Source of the DNA: Chrysopilus asiliformis
Taxonomy: Eukaryota; Arthropoda; Insecta; Diptera; Rhagionidae
Direction of reading: 5' to 3'
Length of the DNA stretch: 64,000 nt
NCBI GenBank assembly: GCA_964034945.1
Contig: OZ035961.1
Location: 76,076,188-76,140,187, forward strand
Positions 47,487 to 62,400 of the stretch are shown here, in pieces; position 1 is the stretch's first letter, and each line of letters starts with the position of its first letter. The notes beneath the pieces are model-generated. The model searched no databases, had not been told where the DNA came from, and was given only the letters and a program-made list of their open reading frames with translations. Both the position numbers and the translations under genes were made by a program.

Positions 47487-50400
47487 TTACTTAGCCCTTG
47501 AATAGGGCGCACTTTTATAGCGAGCTTCGCGTGTACTGTGAGTATGTTTTGAACTTGATGGCATGGGTGGCTCTGTTTCGAGATCATCGTGGCGTCGTGA
47601 TGATGAAGAATGATGATATGAGCTAACGACACCACTTGAAGATTTCCATGGGCGAGCGCCTGTTGAACTTGTACTTGCCTTCACTATAATTTTTATGTAT
47701 ATATTTATATATATGATTTAGATTATTATCATTACTACTATTATTACAAGATATCTATTTGTTATTTTATGTTTTTTATTGAATTTTTAAAAGAATTTAA
47801 ATTTATTGTAATTAGAAACGATCGTAGTATCATAAAAAGGTATATAAATATTTGGTTAATAACATTTATTATTTGCATTCTCAAGATTTTAGTTTGAAAT
47901 AGGGGAATGTAGTTTTTTTTATAAATTTATTTTTAATTGTTCATTTTATAGCTGATTTTTGATTGGATTTAAATGGGTTTTCATCATCGTCTTTGGTAAA
48001 GTTTGTTTTCGGTTTGAACTTTTCTTTAAATTTGTTTTGAATTTTCTGACACTGGCTCACGGAAATCAACTAGAAAATTATTTAATAAGCAAGTACTTAC
48101 CTGGATAGCTTGGTGAATGTGAATAGTATTCACGACGATATTCATTTGGATCATATTCTGGGGCTTCGTACGGAACTCGGGTTGATACAGTAGGCGCATG
48201 GGCATAAGAATAACCTTCGTAAGCTGGCTGCTCATATGGAACTGGCTCTTCATAGTGGCGGCTGTAATGAAAAAAAAATACCTCTGTGAATATTTATTAT
48301 TTTTAAATATTTAAAAATACAGTCGAACTTCAATAGCCTTAAATTCCTTAAATACTCGATTTTTTGCACTTTAAATTCGGCTTATTGAGGTTCGACTGTA
48401 TATTGAATATTATTTCTTGATCCAGTGATCCCAGATTTTGTGTAACTTTTAAATTAATCTACTTTAGTTCACTAGAATAACCTCAACTTATTATCTTTTT
48501 ATGTGAATTAAAATGTTAAATAATTTTACGAATTTTATAAAGATGTTTTGCATATGAGAATAATGCCAAACTTTACATACTAAATGACCCTTTTTACATT
48601 TGATTAGCCCCCTCTACCGTTACTTATAGATTAAGCACTAATGTATCGCAAAACTTAAAAAGAAAAGGGGGGTTTTCTTAAAAAAAAACTCGAGATCGCG
48701 AGAAGAATCAAGGAACTTTTAAGTTATCGAAAATACTTTCAGCTGTAATCCTAATAGCTTTCAAGAACTTTGTTTTTTCAGAAAACTTCATATTTGTGTG
48801 TGTACATCCGCTACCGATTAATGTCGAACAAATAAACGATCGAATTTTACACTGCGCACGAGTTTTCTTTAAACAAAAATCATATACAGGTCTTCATACA
48901 ATAGAAATTACTTTCATAATCAAAAATAAGATACCGAAAACACGAAACGAAACAAACGTCAAATAGTATTCTCGTCGTGTTGTTAATCTATTTTTTATAA
49001 TGCATGCATTAAAAATATGTCTTTCGATGCTTCCGTAGCGGGACGAAAGTTGCGTTTTCGGCCCTAGGGGCGAAAGTGCGATCAGTTGGCCGAAAATGTG
49101 TTTTCGCAACGTGTTTCTCGTACCACAGAATACAGAAGACAAACTGCATAGGCAGAAAACACTAGAGTAAGCAGTTCAGCTTCTAGCCAAAAATTTATGA
49201 ATGAAACTGAACGAGTGTGAAGTTAGCTGCACGAGCGAAGTCTGATTTAGTTGAGCATTGCCGATTTCCATTTTTTGTTATGTTGATTTTTTATTTCAGA
49301 GGCGAGAAAAACTGAAACAGCTGATCAGCATTTTTGCATTTCACATTGTATTTTGCGTGTGATTTAGTTGAGCATTGCCGATTTCCATTTTTTGTTATGT
49401 TGATTTTTTATTTCAGAGAGAAATTTAAAAATTAAAATCTGATTTGACCAACATTTCTTAGTAATAAAACGAATTTATAGAATATAGTTGTTTTGTTTCT
49501 TTTAAAAATTTAAAATTTCTAACTAGATAACTAGAGTTTTAATTGGCCGATTTCCATGAAATTTCTTAAATTGTATGTAAAATTGTTCATAGATATCAGC
49601 AAAATAAAAACCGTTGGAATCGATTTTCTATTGATTTTTTGTGACTGGAGTATATTACACTCTAGTACACGGTTAATGCTAGTATTTTTTGAAGTCTTAT
49701 ATCTAGAGCCTGAGTTGACCGATTTTTATAAATTTTTTTCAAATTGAGTGTAAAATTATTTAAAAATTTTTTTTTTTCGATTTGAAAAATATAATCAAAA
49801 TTATGACTTGATTATTTTATTCTCTTTAACTCTTCTATTATGTTCGGATCATTTCATGACCCAAAGAAATTTAAACCAAAATTTTCGTCATTAAAAATTC
49901 TATGAGTTTAAATCTCTTTTGAACAGTGGAGCACACAGTGAAACACTTATTACGGAGATCATGTAATAAATTGTAATTTACGATTATTTTGTGTGCATTA
50001 TACGGGGAAATACACCTGGGTCATTTCATGACCTCAAACATTCCATTTGTGTACATAATTGAAGGGTTAAAAGTTGTTTTATTTCGAGGTATTTCATTTC
50101 TGTGAAATCTTTTTTGTCGGGCGTTTTCAAATTTTTAATTTTGTTTTTTTTTTAAATTCTTTTTAAAGACAAGAGTGAAAAAAAAACTTTTAATATCCGA
50201 TTAAATTTCTAGTTTTTCTGCAAGCCGTTAGAAAACTATAGAAAACTACGATTTTCATAAACCTTATTTACATAAATTTTCAAGTCACTAGGCTCAAAGC
50301 GTTCTCGAGTTATTTAAGATACGTCAATCGGACAAACTCATGGACGTCCGCAGGTATCGGAATGAGACCGCGACCCCCTTCCCTCTGGATTTTGAAAACT

Positions 50401-53400
50401 ATTCGTTTTTTTATATAAAGGTGAAATTACAGTGAAAGCGTCGTGTGCAGCGTCGCGTCAGAAGTTGAACATAGTACTTTTTATGGGACCGCTCACAATG
50501 CTGGGTTAAAAGACGCGATGCGAGAGTAGACCAACTTTCTAATTTTGGCGGCGTTTCAAAGCAAAGTGAATTTCTGTTATTTTTTAAATAAAGATAACAT
50601 TGTTATTTTTATGCTACATTTACACGAATGACAAATTTGTCATTTTTTTCTTGTCATTTTGTTAATTCCCGTGTAAATGGCATAATTTTTGTAATTTTTT
50701 CTGTCAGAAAATGTCAATCTCTCATAAAAGAATGAACTTGTCCATTCTTTTATGCCAGATTGTCATTCGTGCAAACGCAATATTAGTTATGACAACTTTA
50801 GTATTCAACTTTTGTCATAACTAATATTGCGTTTGTACGAATGACAATCTGGCATAAAAGAATGGACAAGTTCATTCTTTTATGAAAGATTGACATTTTC
50901 TGACAGAAAAAATTACAAAAATTATGCCATTTACACGGGAATTAACATAATGACAAGAAAAAAATGACAAATTTGTCATTCGTGTAAATGTAGCATTAGT
51001 TTTTTTTTTAAATAAAGATGTTTAAACTACTTTAACCGCTATCTTCCAGTGTACTGTACGCAGTGCATGTAAAAAATTATGACGTTAAGCAATATTGGCG
51101 CAGAAATTTGCCACAATTAAATTAATACGTCACTCACTAGTTTGATATTTTGCTGAATACACTCAATTTTTTTAAAATGTCATTTGAATCCGAAGGAATT
51201 AACCTTGTGAGTTTCATTAATCTATCATACAAAAAGGTTACCGATAGGCATGAAGTTGAAAGCATTTATGATATCTTTTCCCATAAATAGGGTGACAACA
51301 CGTCCAGGAATCGCTGGGATAGCCCCGGATAAAGGCTTGTTGTCCTGGCTCACCGGAAATTAAATTTTTTTCATACTAATTTAAAATAACGAGATGGTGT
51401 CTGTCCGTCTGTCTGTTCCTCTTTTACGTGAAAACGGGTGAACCGATGGAGCTAAAATAAGGCAAGAATGTTCGCTGTAGGTCTGGTTCCAATATAGGCC
51501 TATAGGAAAGTAGCCGATTGGTGGGGGAGTAAGGAGAGGGGATAAAGTGAGTACGAAGCTTACTTTTTCTTCTATGTTACTCTTTCGCGGAAAAACTACC
51601 GAAATTTGGCACAGATAATCATCCTGAAAATTGGCACAGATAGGCCTGAAATTTTTGCACAGATAATCATCAGGGGTCCAACTCTAACATAGATCGATTT
51701 GAAAGTAGCCTAAGAACTGGGGGGAGTAAGGGCAGGGGATAAAGTTAGTCAGAAGCTTAGTTCTTTCCCTATATTAATCTTTTGCGGAAAAACTACCGAG
51801 CCGATTAGCCTGCAATTTTGGCATAGACAGTGATCGGTAGTCCATCTCTTACATAGTCATTGAAAAGTAGCATGAGAAGTGGAGGAGTAAGGAGAGGGGG
51901 TAAAGTGAATCCGAATGCTTTTTTTTCTAAAAACTATTTTTCGAAGAAAAACAAATTTTTTTTAGAAAAGAACAGTATAACGGTCTATCTAGCCAACTGA
52001 ATTTTGTTCTACTCACGCTTTTAGCCGGGCGAAGCCGCGTCCAAATTGCGCCCCCACTAAGGGTACGTCCATAGTGAAGCAGCTTCTCGCTTTCTCGCGC
52101 GAGATTTACGCCGGTATTTATAACCAGCGTGATTCTAGGAGTGAATCTCGCGCCTGTACTGCAGATACGATGGCACTTTCACGTCAACAACTGTCAAAAC
52201 AGGCTTGTAACTGGTTACCGGCGTTAAAAAGAATTAAAGATTGATTCCGGTAAAAGCTGGTAAACGCCGCCTGATTCTTATGAAAGCGAGGAGCCGGTTC
52301 ACTATGGACGCAACAATTCATACTCGGGCTATTTTTTATCCAGCGTAAACCGGCGGCTGGAAAGCGATAAAGCGAGAAGTTGGTTTTATGACCACTATGG
52401 ACGTACCCTAAGAGTACCGCGATATTCTCAAAAGTGGTTACTAAAGTATTTCCTGGAATGTTTTCTGTATTTATGAAACTTATACAAAATATTTTAAGCC
52501 GGAAACGATGGACCCACATTCTCGTTTTATTCAAAATTTAGAAAACTTTAGTTTTTTAGATAAATAAACATAATGTGAAGAGTCAATTTTTGTCCGCACA
52601 GGGAAAACTAATTAAAATTATTTTATTCAGATAAAGGAGTCTAATGGCGGAATTTATCGGCCACTAAATAGAGGTTCTTTTACTTGGAATTTGTTCGCTA
52701 ACTTGATTTATTGGTAGTTAAAAATTTTTAAATCCGCAATACGAAATTCAAATAAAGCCCGAGTTACATTACGACGACAAAGCGGTGTCGCTATTCAAGA
52801 TACATCGATAGAGGCGCGAAGTCATGAAAAAGAAGCTCATAATATATTCAAAAATTTTAAAGTAGTGGAAGTTTCAAAAATATTGTTATATGGTACTGTG
52901 GGATTATCAGCTCATAGAAACTTGAAAAATCAAATCAACCTAAACCCACCTAACCAAGTGATCAACTGTCAATCGGTGTCGCCGCGACAAAAATTAAATT
53001 TTTCGAAACTTTGTTGTTTGCCATATCGCGGTTATCGCAATGTAATCAATTCATGCGTTGAAAATGGGTTCCACAAAACCGACGAGTCGCGCAGTCATAT
53101 CGCATCGCTTTATTGTCGGAATGTAATTCGCCCCTAACAGAATTGTTAATGTAAAAATTATGATTTAACTTCAAATTAATAAAGCTTAATAACCGTATAT
53201 AAATAACGAATCAAAAAACTGATTGTTTTCTATGACATTAGGCCTTAATAAGTTTATAGGCCCTATCACAGAATCCGATACGAATGGTTCGGATCGTAAA
53301 CTCAATGTTGTTAGTGTTTTATACCAACAACAACATTGAGTTTACGATCCGAACCATTCGTATCGGATTCTGTAATAGGGCCTTATATTAAAAATTGTTT

Positions 53401-56400
53401 TTTTTTGTTCAAAAACATGATAAATTCGTAAACACTGAAAATACAAAATGAAACAAAATAATAAAAAATTATTGAAACCTGGTAATAAAAAGGTATTTAA
53501 AAACAATTTATCAATCTTTCTTCTTACTTATATTAACATTTAACTGATCTAAAATTGTTTTTAAACACGAAAATAATAATAAAAAAACAGTTTTACTTTT
53601 CATCATCTCTCCCTCTCAACATTATTTATTCAACTTTTAATTACTTTTATTTATTACAATATTTTTGTTTATTTCATTTTTATTCCAATTGTTACCCAAA
53701 ACCTTTAAACGTTTACATTTAGTTTTATTTGATTTGCAATATATTCATATGTAGCGATATTTTAATTATTATAATTTTTAGCATTACATTTTAATGACTA
53801 AATTATTTGTTTTATTAATTAATACAATTTTTTAATTGCTTTGTTAATTTCATGTTTAGTCAGTAATGTTTTTTTTTAATTAATAAAAAAATATACAAGA
53901 TCAAAGATATAATTTATTCCTTTTAATATGTATTTTTTCCTCTCTTTTATGCTTTTACTTTACTTCTTTGAGAAAAATCAAACATCTTTACTCTAATAAT
54001 GAAAAATATATATGTGAGATAAGATTTTGTGAAAGTAAAACCGTTTAATATTCTTACAAAAATGTTTGTTTGCTACCATGGAACTTCAATTAGTTATTTA
54101 ACGTCATCAAAAATAATTATTAGTACAAAGTTATTTACTATGAGCAACTGATCATATTTAAATTGGTTTTTAACATTTTGTTCTTCAGGAGAATTGCACA
54201 ACTATTGGTTTTTTCGATTATTTTCATCAAACCCCTCCTCTCCCTCCCCACCCTTCTATTATGTGTTTGAATGTATGTATGTACTAAGAATTTGCAAGAT
54301 CCACTTCTGCCAGTTAACCTTGTAACGCGCGGTTTTAGGTAGATTTCGAAAGAAATACTATCTATTGCATAGGGTCTCATGTCATAACTTCTAATAAAAA
54401 TTTTGTACGGAAACTCGTTTCATGGCTACTAACCCGAAAACAATCGTTGGCTGAAATCTTTAGACAGTGTAAACAGATTTTTAGTCCATATGAGAATCTA
54501 ATTAGACTTGTGTACCGTTTCTAACGCATATAACCAATCGCCCGATCAAAATATTTGATGTGAACAGCACATCACTTTCTTAAACAAAATCTACGTTTCT
54601 GCACAATTTACCGCACTATAACCCAACAAATTATAAAATCTGAAATATCCTGGGGGGCTATTCTCGATTCGTTTCGGATTTTTCCGAAACGTTTGTGGTG
54701 CTTTGGAAAAATACCTCTATGTGGTGTACGTACCGCCTATATTGCTCCAAATGTCGTCTCGAACATTACGAAGCAATTCACCATTGGATACGAAACCGTA
54801 TTCTCGAACTTAGATTACGGAAATATCCGAAACATAACAAAACATTACGTTTCGGATCGATCCGAAACGTTCAGATGTTACTTTTCGAAACGTTTGTGTG
54901 TTGTGAGTTCTCGTTTCGCGTCCGTCGTTTATTGTTATTCGATGCGGGCATAATTTTAATCATATGATAAGCATATTTCATAGAATTATTCTTCTTCATT
55001 CATTCTTTTGCAAATGATTCTCACGAGAATTTTAGTTTTCATTCACTCACGAATTTTATTTTTCCATTCTCGTATTTTTAAAATTCTATTCGCGAATGGA
55101 ATGGAAAATTTCGAGAATGGAAAAATAAAACTCGTTCACGAATTTATCGCAAAGAATGATTCGGGAATGGAATTATTATATGAAGTGAAAGTGACACCAT
55201 AACTTTCGACAAGATTGAGCTAGACTTGAAATTTCGTACAGTTGCGTTTCTCGTAAACAGTAAGGCTAAGTTATTGGACGGGGAAAATCAGACCATTCCT
55301 TCCTCCTCCGCCATTCAAATGAAACAGTTTTTTACAATTGTCTCAAAAACGGTGCTTCATATCGAAAAATTTATAAATGTAAAATATGTTTAGAATACGA
55401 TTTTACATAACTTTACATAATAAAAATTCAATCAGACCATTACCTTCCCCCTCTCCCATACAAATTTAAAAAAATGTCTATGAAAATTCGGTTATTCTCA
55501 TATAGGGTATTATATGATTGCCCCCTGGCAAATGTTGCTTTCATTGTTTGGTATTGACATTTTTTATCCATAGAAAAAAAATCCGTAGAGTAGGACCGGG
55601 CATGTTGAATTACTTTTTAGAATTTAGGTTGTAGCGCGCATATAAAGTCACATATCGCTCCAATGGTTAAGCCATTCGATAGAGGGATTCCTTGACTACA
55701 TTTCATAGAATAAAATTTTTTTAAATGTTTTATTAACTGCCCTCCAGCTCAATTTAAAGGGTGATTCAACATGCCCGCCGATTTGCAAGTGGTGCGGGTA
55801 AGTTGAATAATTGTAAGTTTTCATACTTAAGAATGAAAAAACGTTATTTCTTAAGAAAAAAAAAGAATGAAATAAAGTATTTTAATTTTAATATACATTA
55901 TATAATGTAAATATGAAAAAAAAATGAAATTTACAATTAAGTTAATCGCTTATTTGGTTTTTTTTTAGTTGACCAATTTTTGATTGTTTTCCTGCTGCGT
56001 TTTAAAAAAAAAATGTAAAAAATCATCAAGAAACAAACAAAAATTGATAAAAGAACAAAGGAAATGTGAAGCAAACGTCAAAAAAACAAAAAAATACGTA
56101 AGAAAAAAATGATTCAGCTTGCCCGCCAAGCCGTTATTCAACTTACCCGCAATCCACTTTTTTGATATTTTCTCTTAGAAAAATCACAAAAACAATAAAT
56201 TTAAATGTTCCACAAGGGTTTTTTTTTTATTTAAAAGGTGTTGCACAACACTTTTAATACAAAAAATTTCAAGATTGATAAAAATTTATATGAGAAATGG
56301 GTAAATAGCTGTATAGCATAAAATTTACTTTTGGAGCCAAAAACACACATATTCCTCTCACTTACGATATAAATAAGATATCGCTATCAAAATTTTATGG

Positions 56401-59400
56401 CAAATAGAGGACATCATTACTAACGACATACTAAAATTTCAAAAAAATTGACTGAGTAGTTTTTTTTTAAATCTGGCAATAATTCAACATGCCCGCTCCT
56501 ACTCTACTCTGAGAAAAAGAAAAAGTGAGACGAAAAGAACTATTCTTTTTCATTCTTAGCGAATGGAATAGTCAAAATAAATATAAACAAACATATTTTC
56601 GTTTTGACAGCTCTATTTTACGTACATTTCGGAATGAGGTGAATATAATTCCGAAACATAAACGTGTTGTTACCAGAATACGATCTTTCAAACGTTTCGG
56701 ATTTGGATTACGGAAAAAAAACATTTTGGCTAGATTCGTAACCCGTAACGTAACGAACAATTCGAAACATTTCGAGAATAGCCCCCCAGATACCGGTAAA
56801 AGATATCGATTTACGGTTAAAGGCAAAAATGTAGAGAATTTTAATACCTTTAATTCTGCTTAAAAATGTTCTTTTGAAAAACATTTTGCAAGCAATTTGC
56901 AAAAAAAAAAAAAAAATATCTCGATAACGGTAAAATATATCGGATAATGATAAAATTGTCGTAACTAGACTTACGACATATAAGTTGAAAATTGTCACGA
57001 AATTAAAAACATCGTTTAGCAAAATTAACAATATCCACTTGATATATTTGCTCCAAATTGTTTGCGGAACTTTAATTTATTTCATTTTATAGAATAAAAC
57101 CTTAAATCTAATATTTTTCTAGTATTTTTAATGTAATGTGGAAAAATAACTAAAATCGATTTTCTGTAAAACAGTGTTTTTCGACTTACGATAGTCTTGC
57201 ACGGACGTGTCGATAAATTACATTTCCAAAATGATCAATTCGACCTTAATCGATTCAGCCGTTTAGGACTTACAAATATTTTAAGGTAACACAGCTGTTT
57301 CACACAAAAATTTCGAAATTTTAAGAGGTTTGAGGATCGCCTAGCAGTTGGCCGACTGAGCTGAAGTTTTGCACAGTCAATTTTTTTTTTGTTGATTATA
57401 ACATGATTAGGGAATAGAAGCAGCAACATTTTCACTTTCGGAAAATTACTTATAGCGAAGGGCCACCCTACTGTTTATACCTAGTCTAGTCATAAATACT
57501 GATAAACGACTAAACGTATTCATTGTGAATAAAGTAGGTATTTAAACGCATCCATTTCTTGATAACCGTTATTTCAGAAGGAAAATTTATGCTACAGAAA
57601 ACTTTAGTTTTAGTTGTTTATAATCTATCGGAAACCAATATCGAAAATCGTCTTGTTGTAATTGGCCTTCACAAGTGCAACATAGAAAACAGCGATATCT
57701 TTCGGACCTTGTGACCGCTTGGAATCACTCGCTGTTTTGTGTATCGTACTGTGAAGTTGTTTGAAGATACTTGTGGAGTACGAGACCGCCAAAGAACAGG
57801 CCGTCCGCGCTCTGTGCGGACTCCAAAACAGAAAATCTTATTGCAGTAAAATTTCGCAAAAATCCATGTGCCGCGTTATCAAAGAAGATTTGGCGCTTAT
57901 AAAAGACATACTGGACACTTGTTGACAGTCGCAGTGGAGTAAAAACGTAAAGAAAAATTAAAAGCTCTACTCAACCGGTACGCGAAGAACCCTCACAGAA
58001 AAATTATGTATACTGATGAGAAAATCTTCACCGTCGATGAATCTTTCAATAAACGGAATGGTTGAGTGTATGCTCGGTCATCAAAAGAGGCGTCGGAACT
58101 CCGGAGAATCGAACGAGGCCACCATTCGGCATCTGTAATGGTATGATGGGGAGTGAGTTATGATGGCGTTATAGATTTTTGTGAAAAGGGAGTGAAAATT
58201 TCGGTGCAAGTTTATGAAAATACTGTTTTGGAAGACGTTGTAAAGCCTCTTAACCAAACAATGTTCGCAAACACGCCGTGGACATTCCAGCAAGATTCTG
58301 CTCTATCTTGCAAGGCAAAAATTACGCAACGGCGGCTCAAAAACAATGTGCTGGACTTCATATCACCGGATCAATGATCAGCTGGCAGTCCAAACCTCAA
58401 TCCGTTGGATTGCAAACTATGGTTCGTTTTAGAGGACATGGTCTGCTCTACTCGACACCCAAATATTGAGTCATAAAAGCGAGCCCTTGTCCGTTCACTG
58501 GACAATTTTCCAATGCATGAGACGCGTGCTGCAATCGATTATTCATCCCAGATCATGCTGGAAGTCGAGTGGCGGTGATTTCGAATAATGTGTTCTACGA
58601 TTTGTAGTTATTGTGTGCCCCAATAAATAGAAAGAAAAATTCAATTTTTTGTTTTAGTATTTATGACTAGACTAGGTATATTGTTATATCTGTGGTGACA
58701 AGGAATAAGGGCCTAAGTCGAATTTCTTGATTTTTCAGGAGAAGCATTTTAATATTTATGAAATTTTAACTGTCGGTGGCAAAAGGGTATCAAACCGAAT
58801 TCAAAAACCTATAACTACAAAATGTTATGAAAAATAAGCTTTTTACGATTGGTTTAATCTGGTTTATTAAAACTTAATATTTTCAGAGAAATTAAGGATT
58901 ATTTTACTTTAGCTACTCTTTCAAAATCTTTTTATGTCTTAGAAATGGCTACAATCAATGACTAAAGTCAAGTTAAGCCCCTAAAACCTATACCCCGATT
59001 TGGAAAAGAGGCCTATTAGATAACCTACTAAAATAGTAATTATAATTAAATAATAATTAAAAAAACAGACTTTAGCCTGCTCGTTTCGAAAAAGTCAAAA
59101 ACGAAGAGTGACCTAACTCGACTTAAGTCCCTATTCCACGTGCAAAAACGATCAAATCAATGCAGCTTCTCGCCTATTAGAGTGCATTAAGTCTATATAA
59201 AACTATATGGAAGATGACTTTAGCCGTTATTCCAAATGCAACTTGGAATTTTTTTGACTTAAGTCGTTTGGCACCACAGCATATAACGGTAAAAAATGAA
59301 GCCAGTGAAACACGGGTGGCACAGAATGGAAGAGTTTTTGCAAAAAATTTCAATTCTGTAAAAACATTGAAAACGACTAAAGTCGACTTAGGCCCTTATG

Positions 59401-62400
59401 ACTTGTCTCCACAGATATGTTGGATATAACGCTTTCTAACGGGCACGATTCCGGACGCAATGTTTGAGCTAGGAACTTAATATTTGAGAAAATAGCTTTA
59501 ATAAAAATATTAAGGTTAAATTTGTTGATAAGCAAAATTGGTCCAATCCCACCAGCATTCCCCATATAAATGAAAATGTTTTTTTTAAGATTTTTTTGAA
59601 AACGGTACGTCAGATCGGAAAACTATAAAAGCAAGAAGTGTGAATTCAATTGGACCACACCTTCTACTCTCACGCCTAGAAATCTATCTTATTCTAAAAA
59701 TCTACCTCAATCTGGTCACTGCCGTAAGGCTATCTTTTTTTGTCCAAAAGCAATTTATCATTTTTCTGATAATTAATCGATACTTCACAATTCTTGTAAT
59801 CAAAGATATTTAATCGATACTTCACAATTCTTGTAATCACAACGTTTTGTTTGAGTTGAAGCGGGACTAATGATTCGCAACGCATTCGAGTTTTACTCTG
59901 CGATTCGAGTGATTAAAGTTTTGTATTTTTTTTTGAAATTTATGATTGTTAAAGAATTATAATCAAGTAAAAGTGAAAAGAAAGTCTGTACGAAAGAGAA
60001 CTTTCTGTGTTGACAATTTCTCGTACATTATTCAGTTTATGCCCGTCCATAAAATAAAAAAAAATTATGAAAAATGTGTTGAGTTCATTTTCACTTTAAA
60101 ATTCACGAAATAAATAAATCACATAAAAACAATCACCTGGCCTTTGACAATGTGATGCTTTTGCCGTTTTTGAGAATTTCGTTCCGGATCGAATACAGCG
60201 CGGTACGTTTAGCTTCCTAACGCAAATATCAGAATAGGGGTGATTGTTGATATACAATTATTTCAAAAACTTAATTTTTATTGCGATTACCTCGAAAACG
60301 AACGGTTCATAAATGATTTAAATCTAAGAAAATGAATATCCTTACACATTTTCCCTTTCCGTTATCCACTTACTTTTTCGTTCCCGAGATATTCTTTCGT
60401 TATATGAATATTACATCGTATTGACAAAAAATTACGCGATATCGACTTGTGGGTTGGATAACCTTTGCTCTGAGCATCACAAATCAAGTATATGTGTACT
60501 CTACCATTTGTAACTGTCAGATAAAAAAAAATAGTGGCATTAGTGCATTGTGTTTAAGATAAATAAATTATCTGATTTATTACATGTCCACCTGTCTGTT
60601 TGTCCGTGGATGCCAGAATCAATTAAGCTAAAGACTTGAAATTGGGCACAGTTGCTTTTATTTCGTTAAGAGTGAGGCCGAGTTCGTTAACGAAAAAAAT
60701 ACAAGCAGAACAGTATTTTTTGCGGATTTCTTGAAAACGGTATGACGCATCTAAAAAATGGCTGAGACCAAAGTGTTCACAATGCAATTTTACTGAAAAC
60801 TCTCATACATCAAAATTCAATCAGACTACTATAAAAATATTTTTCGCTTGTTTCTAATTATTTGGTCATCACATCACTAAAATAAATAAAAATGTTTGTG
60901 AATTCTAAACAAACGCCTGTTGGATGTGTTTCAGCTGTTATGATTATATTTAAATTTGGCCCTGTGAACGTTCTAATTCGCAGTTTTAGTAAACATAAAA
61001 TGATTCTCACGGTTTCAATATATCAATATCTAACACTCATTATTTAATCATCATTACTTATGAGATTTTAAATCTTATTTATACTTGATCAGATCCCAAT
61101 AAAATTTCTTATTGTTCAATATATATATATATTGTTGAAAGAGATAAAAATATTAATAATGAAACTTATATACATAAAATAAAAATAAATAAATATAATT
61201 AAATTGAAATAAAATATCAATCGGATCACCTTTACCTCATTGTAGTCAAGCGGTCAAATTTCTTTGTTTTTAGGGGAAACGTAGCAGTCGGACGAGCACT
61301 CAATTATACAGAAAAATATCAATTACACATTTTTAGAATAAAATTTAAATCAGTTGAATACTTACGGATAAGACTCGTCCATAGCTGACCGTGCCCGATC
61401 CAATATCGAGAGAATCTTTTGCTTTGGTGCCATTACAGTTCTGGTTGATGAAGTGGGATGTGTGGGACCGGGTACTGGTGGCCTATCAATTCAAAAAACC
61501 AACCGAAAAAAAAGACAATGTATGTGTCCAATTAGATTCGTTTAAATCAATTGAGTATCAGAGATGTTTTAGTAACTATTAATTTTACCTATAGCCATAT
61601 GAGAGTCGAGGCGCATTGGGGCCGGTTTTCTTGTACGGTGGCACTGCTGATTTACCTTCGAATTCCTGATTATCGGGATTATCCATTAGTTCGCGTAACT
61701 GTTCCTGCCGAATAATATCATTGCTATCGGGTATCAAGTACTTTCTTAGCTCTGCCATTGCGTATGCAATGCGAGCATGGGCCTCAGCCGGTGGGGCGAT
61801 TGTCGATATCTCGACGTGTAAATCAGCATTTAAATGTAAATATTTGGGATCCTTGGAGCATCGCAGCTCTTCCTCCTTGGCTCGATCCTTCATGGAATTC
61901 CTACCAAGCACTGTCATCTTGCAAAGAGTTTCCTCCTGTAGTCTTCGCAACGAATTACCTTTGGGGCCAAGTAGTTTACCAACGAAATTAAACTGCAAAA
62001 ACAATTTGTACGTGATGTGAGATTAATTAATCGATCGGCTTTGCGTTTGTATGGCGTTTTACCTTTGGATGTTCTTTGACAGGCACCAGAATTTTTTGTG
62101 AAACACGGATTGGTTTCTCTCTGTAAATATCAACATATTTCGGCTCGCGAGTCGGGATCCTCCCTGTTGTTTGAACCTTTTCAATCTCTGTAAAGAATTC
62201 ATGTCAGTTTAAGAAGAATTCATTGGGGGAAATGTCGCCTAACAGGGGTCGAGATTGACTTTTCAGGAAGAACAGAGCGACGGGGGAGGTGGAAGAATAT
62301 TTCCGGAAGCAGTGAACTAACGGCTTGGACAAACATCACCGGAAAAATTCACGTTCCACACATTTGTTTATGTAACATTAATGGAAAAATCAATTCTACG

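Noticed and set aside
52184..52534. 116-residue minus-strand open frame
   Set aside because: Most of it lies within the TAA-flanked MITE 52061-52408 and crosses its border.
54693..54967. Overlapping 86- and 90-residue frames
   Set aside because: Derived from the palindromic TTTCGAAACG-rich end of a TIR element.
61391..62020. Plus-strand open frames opposite the KH exon
   Set aside because: Shadows of the well-supported minus-strand KH-domain exon.
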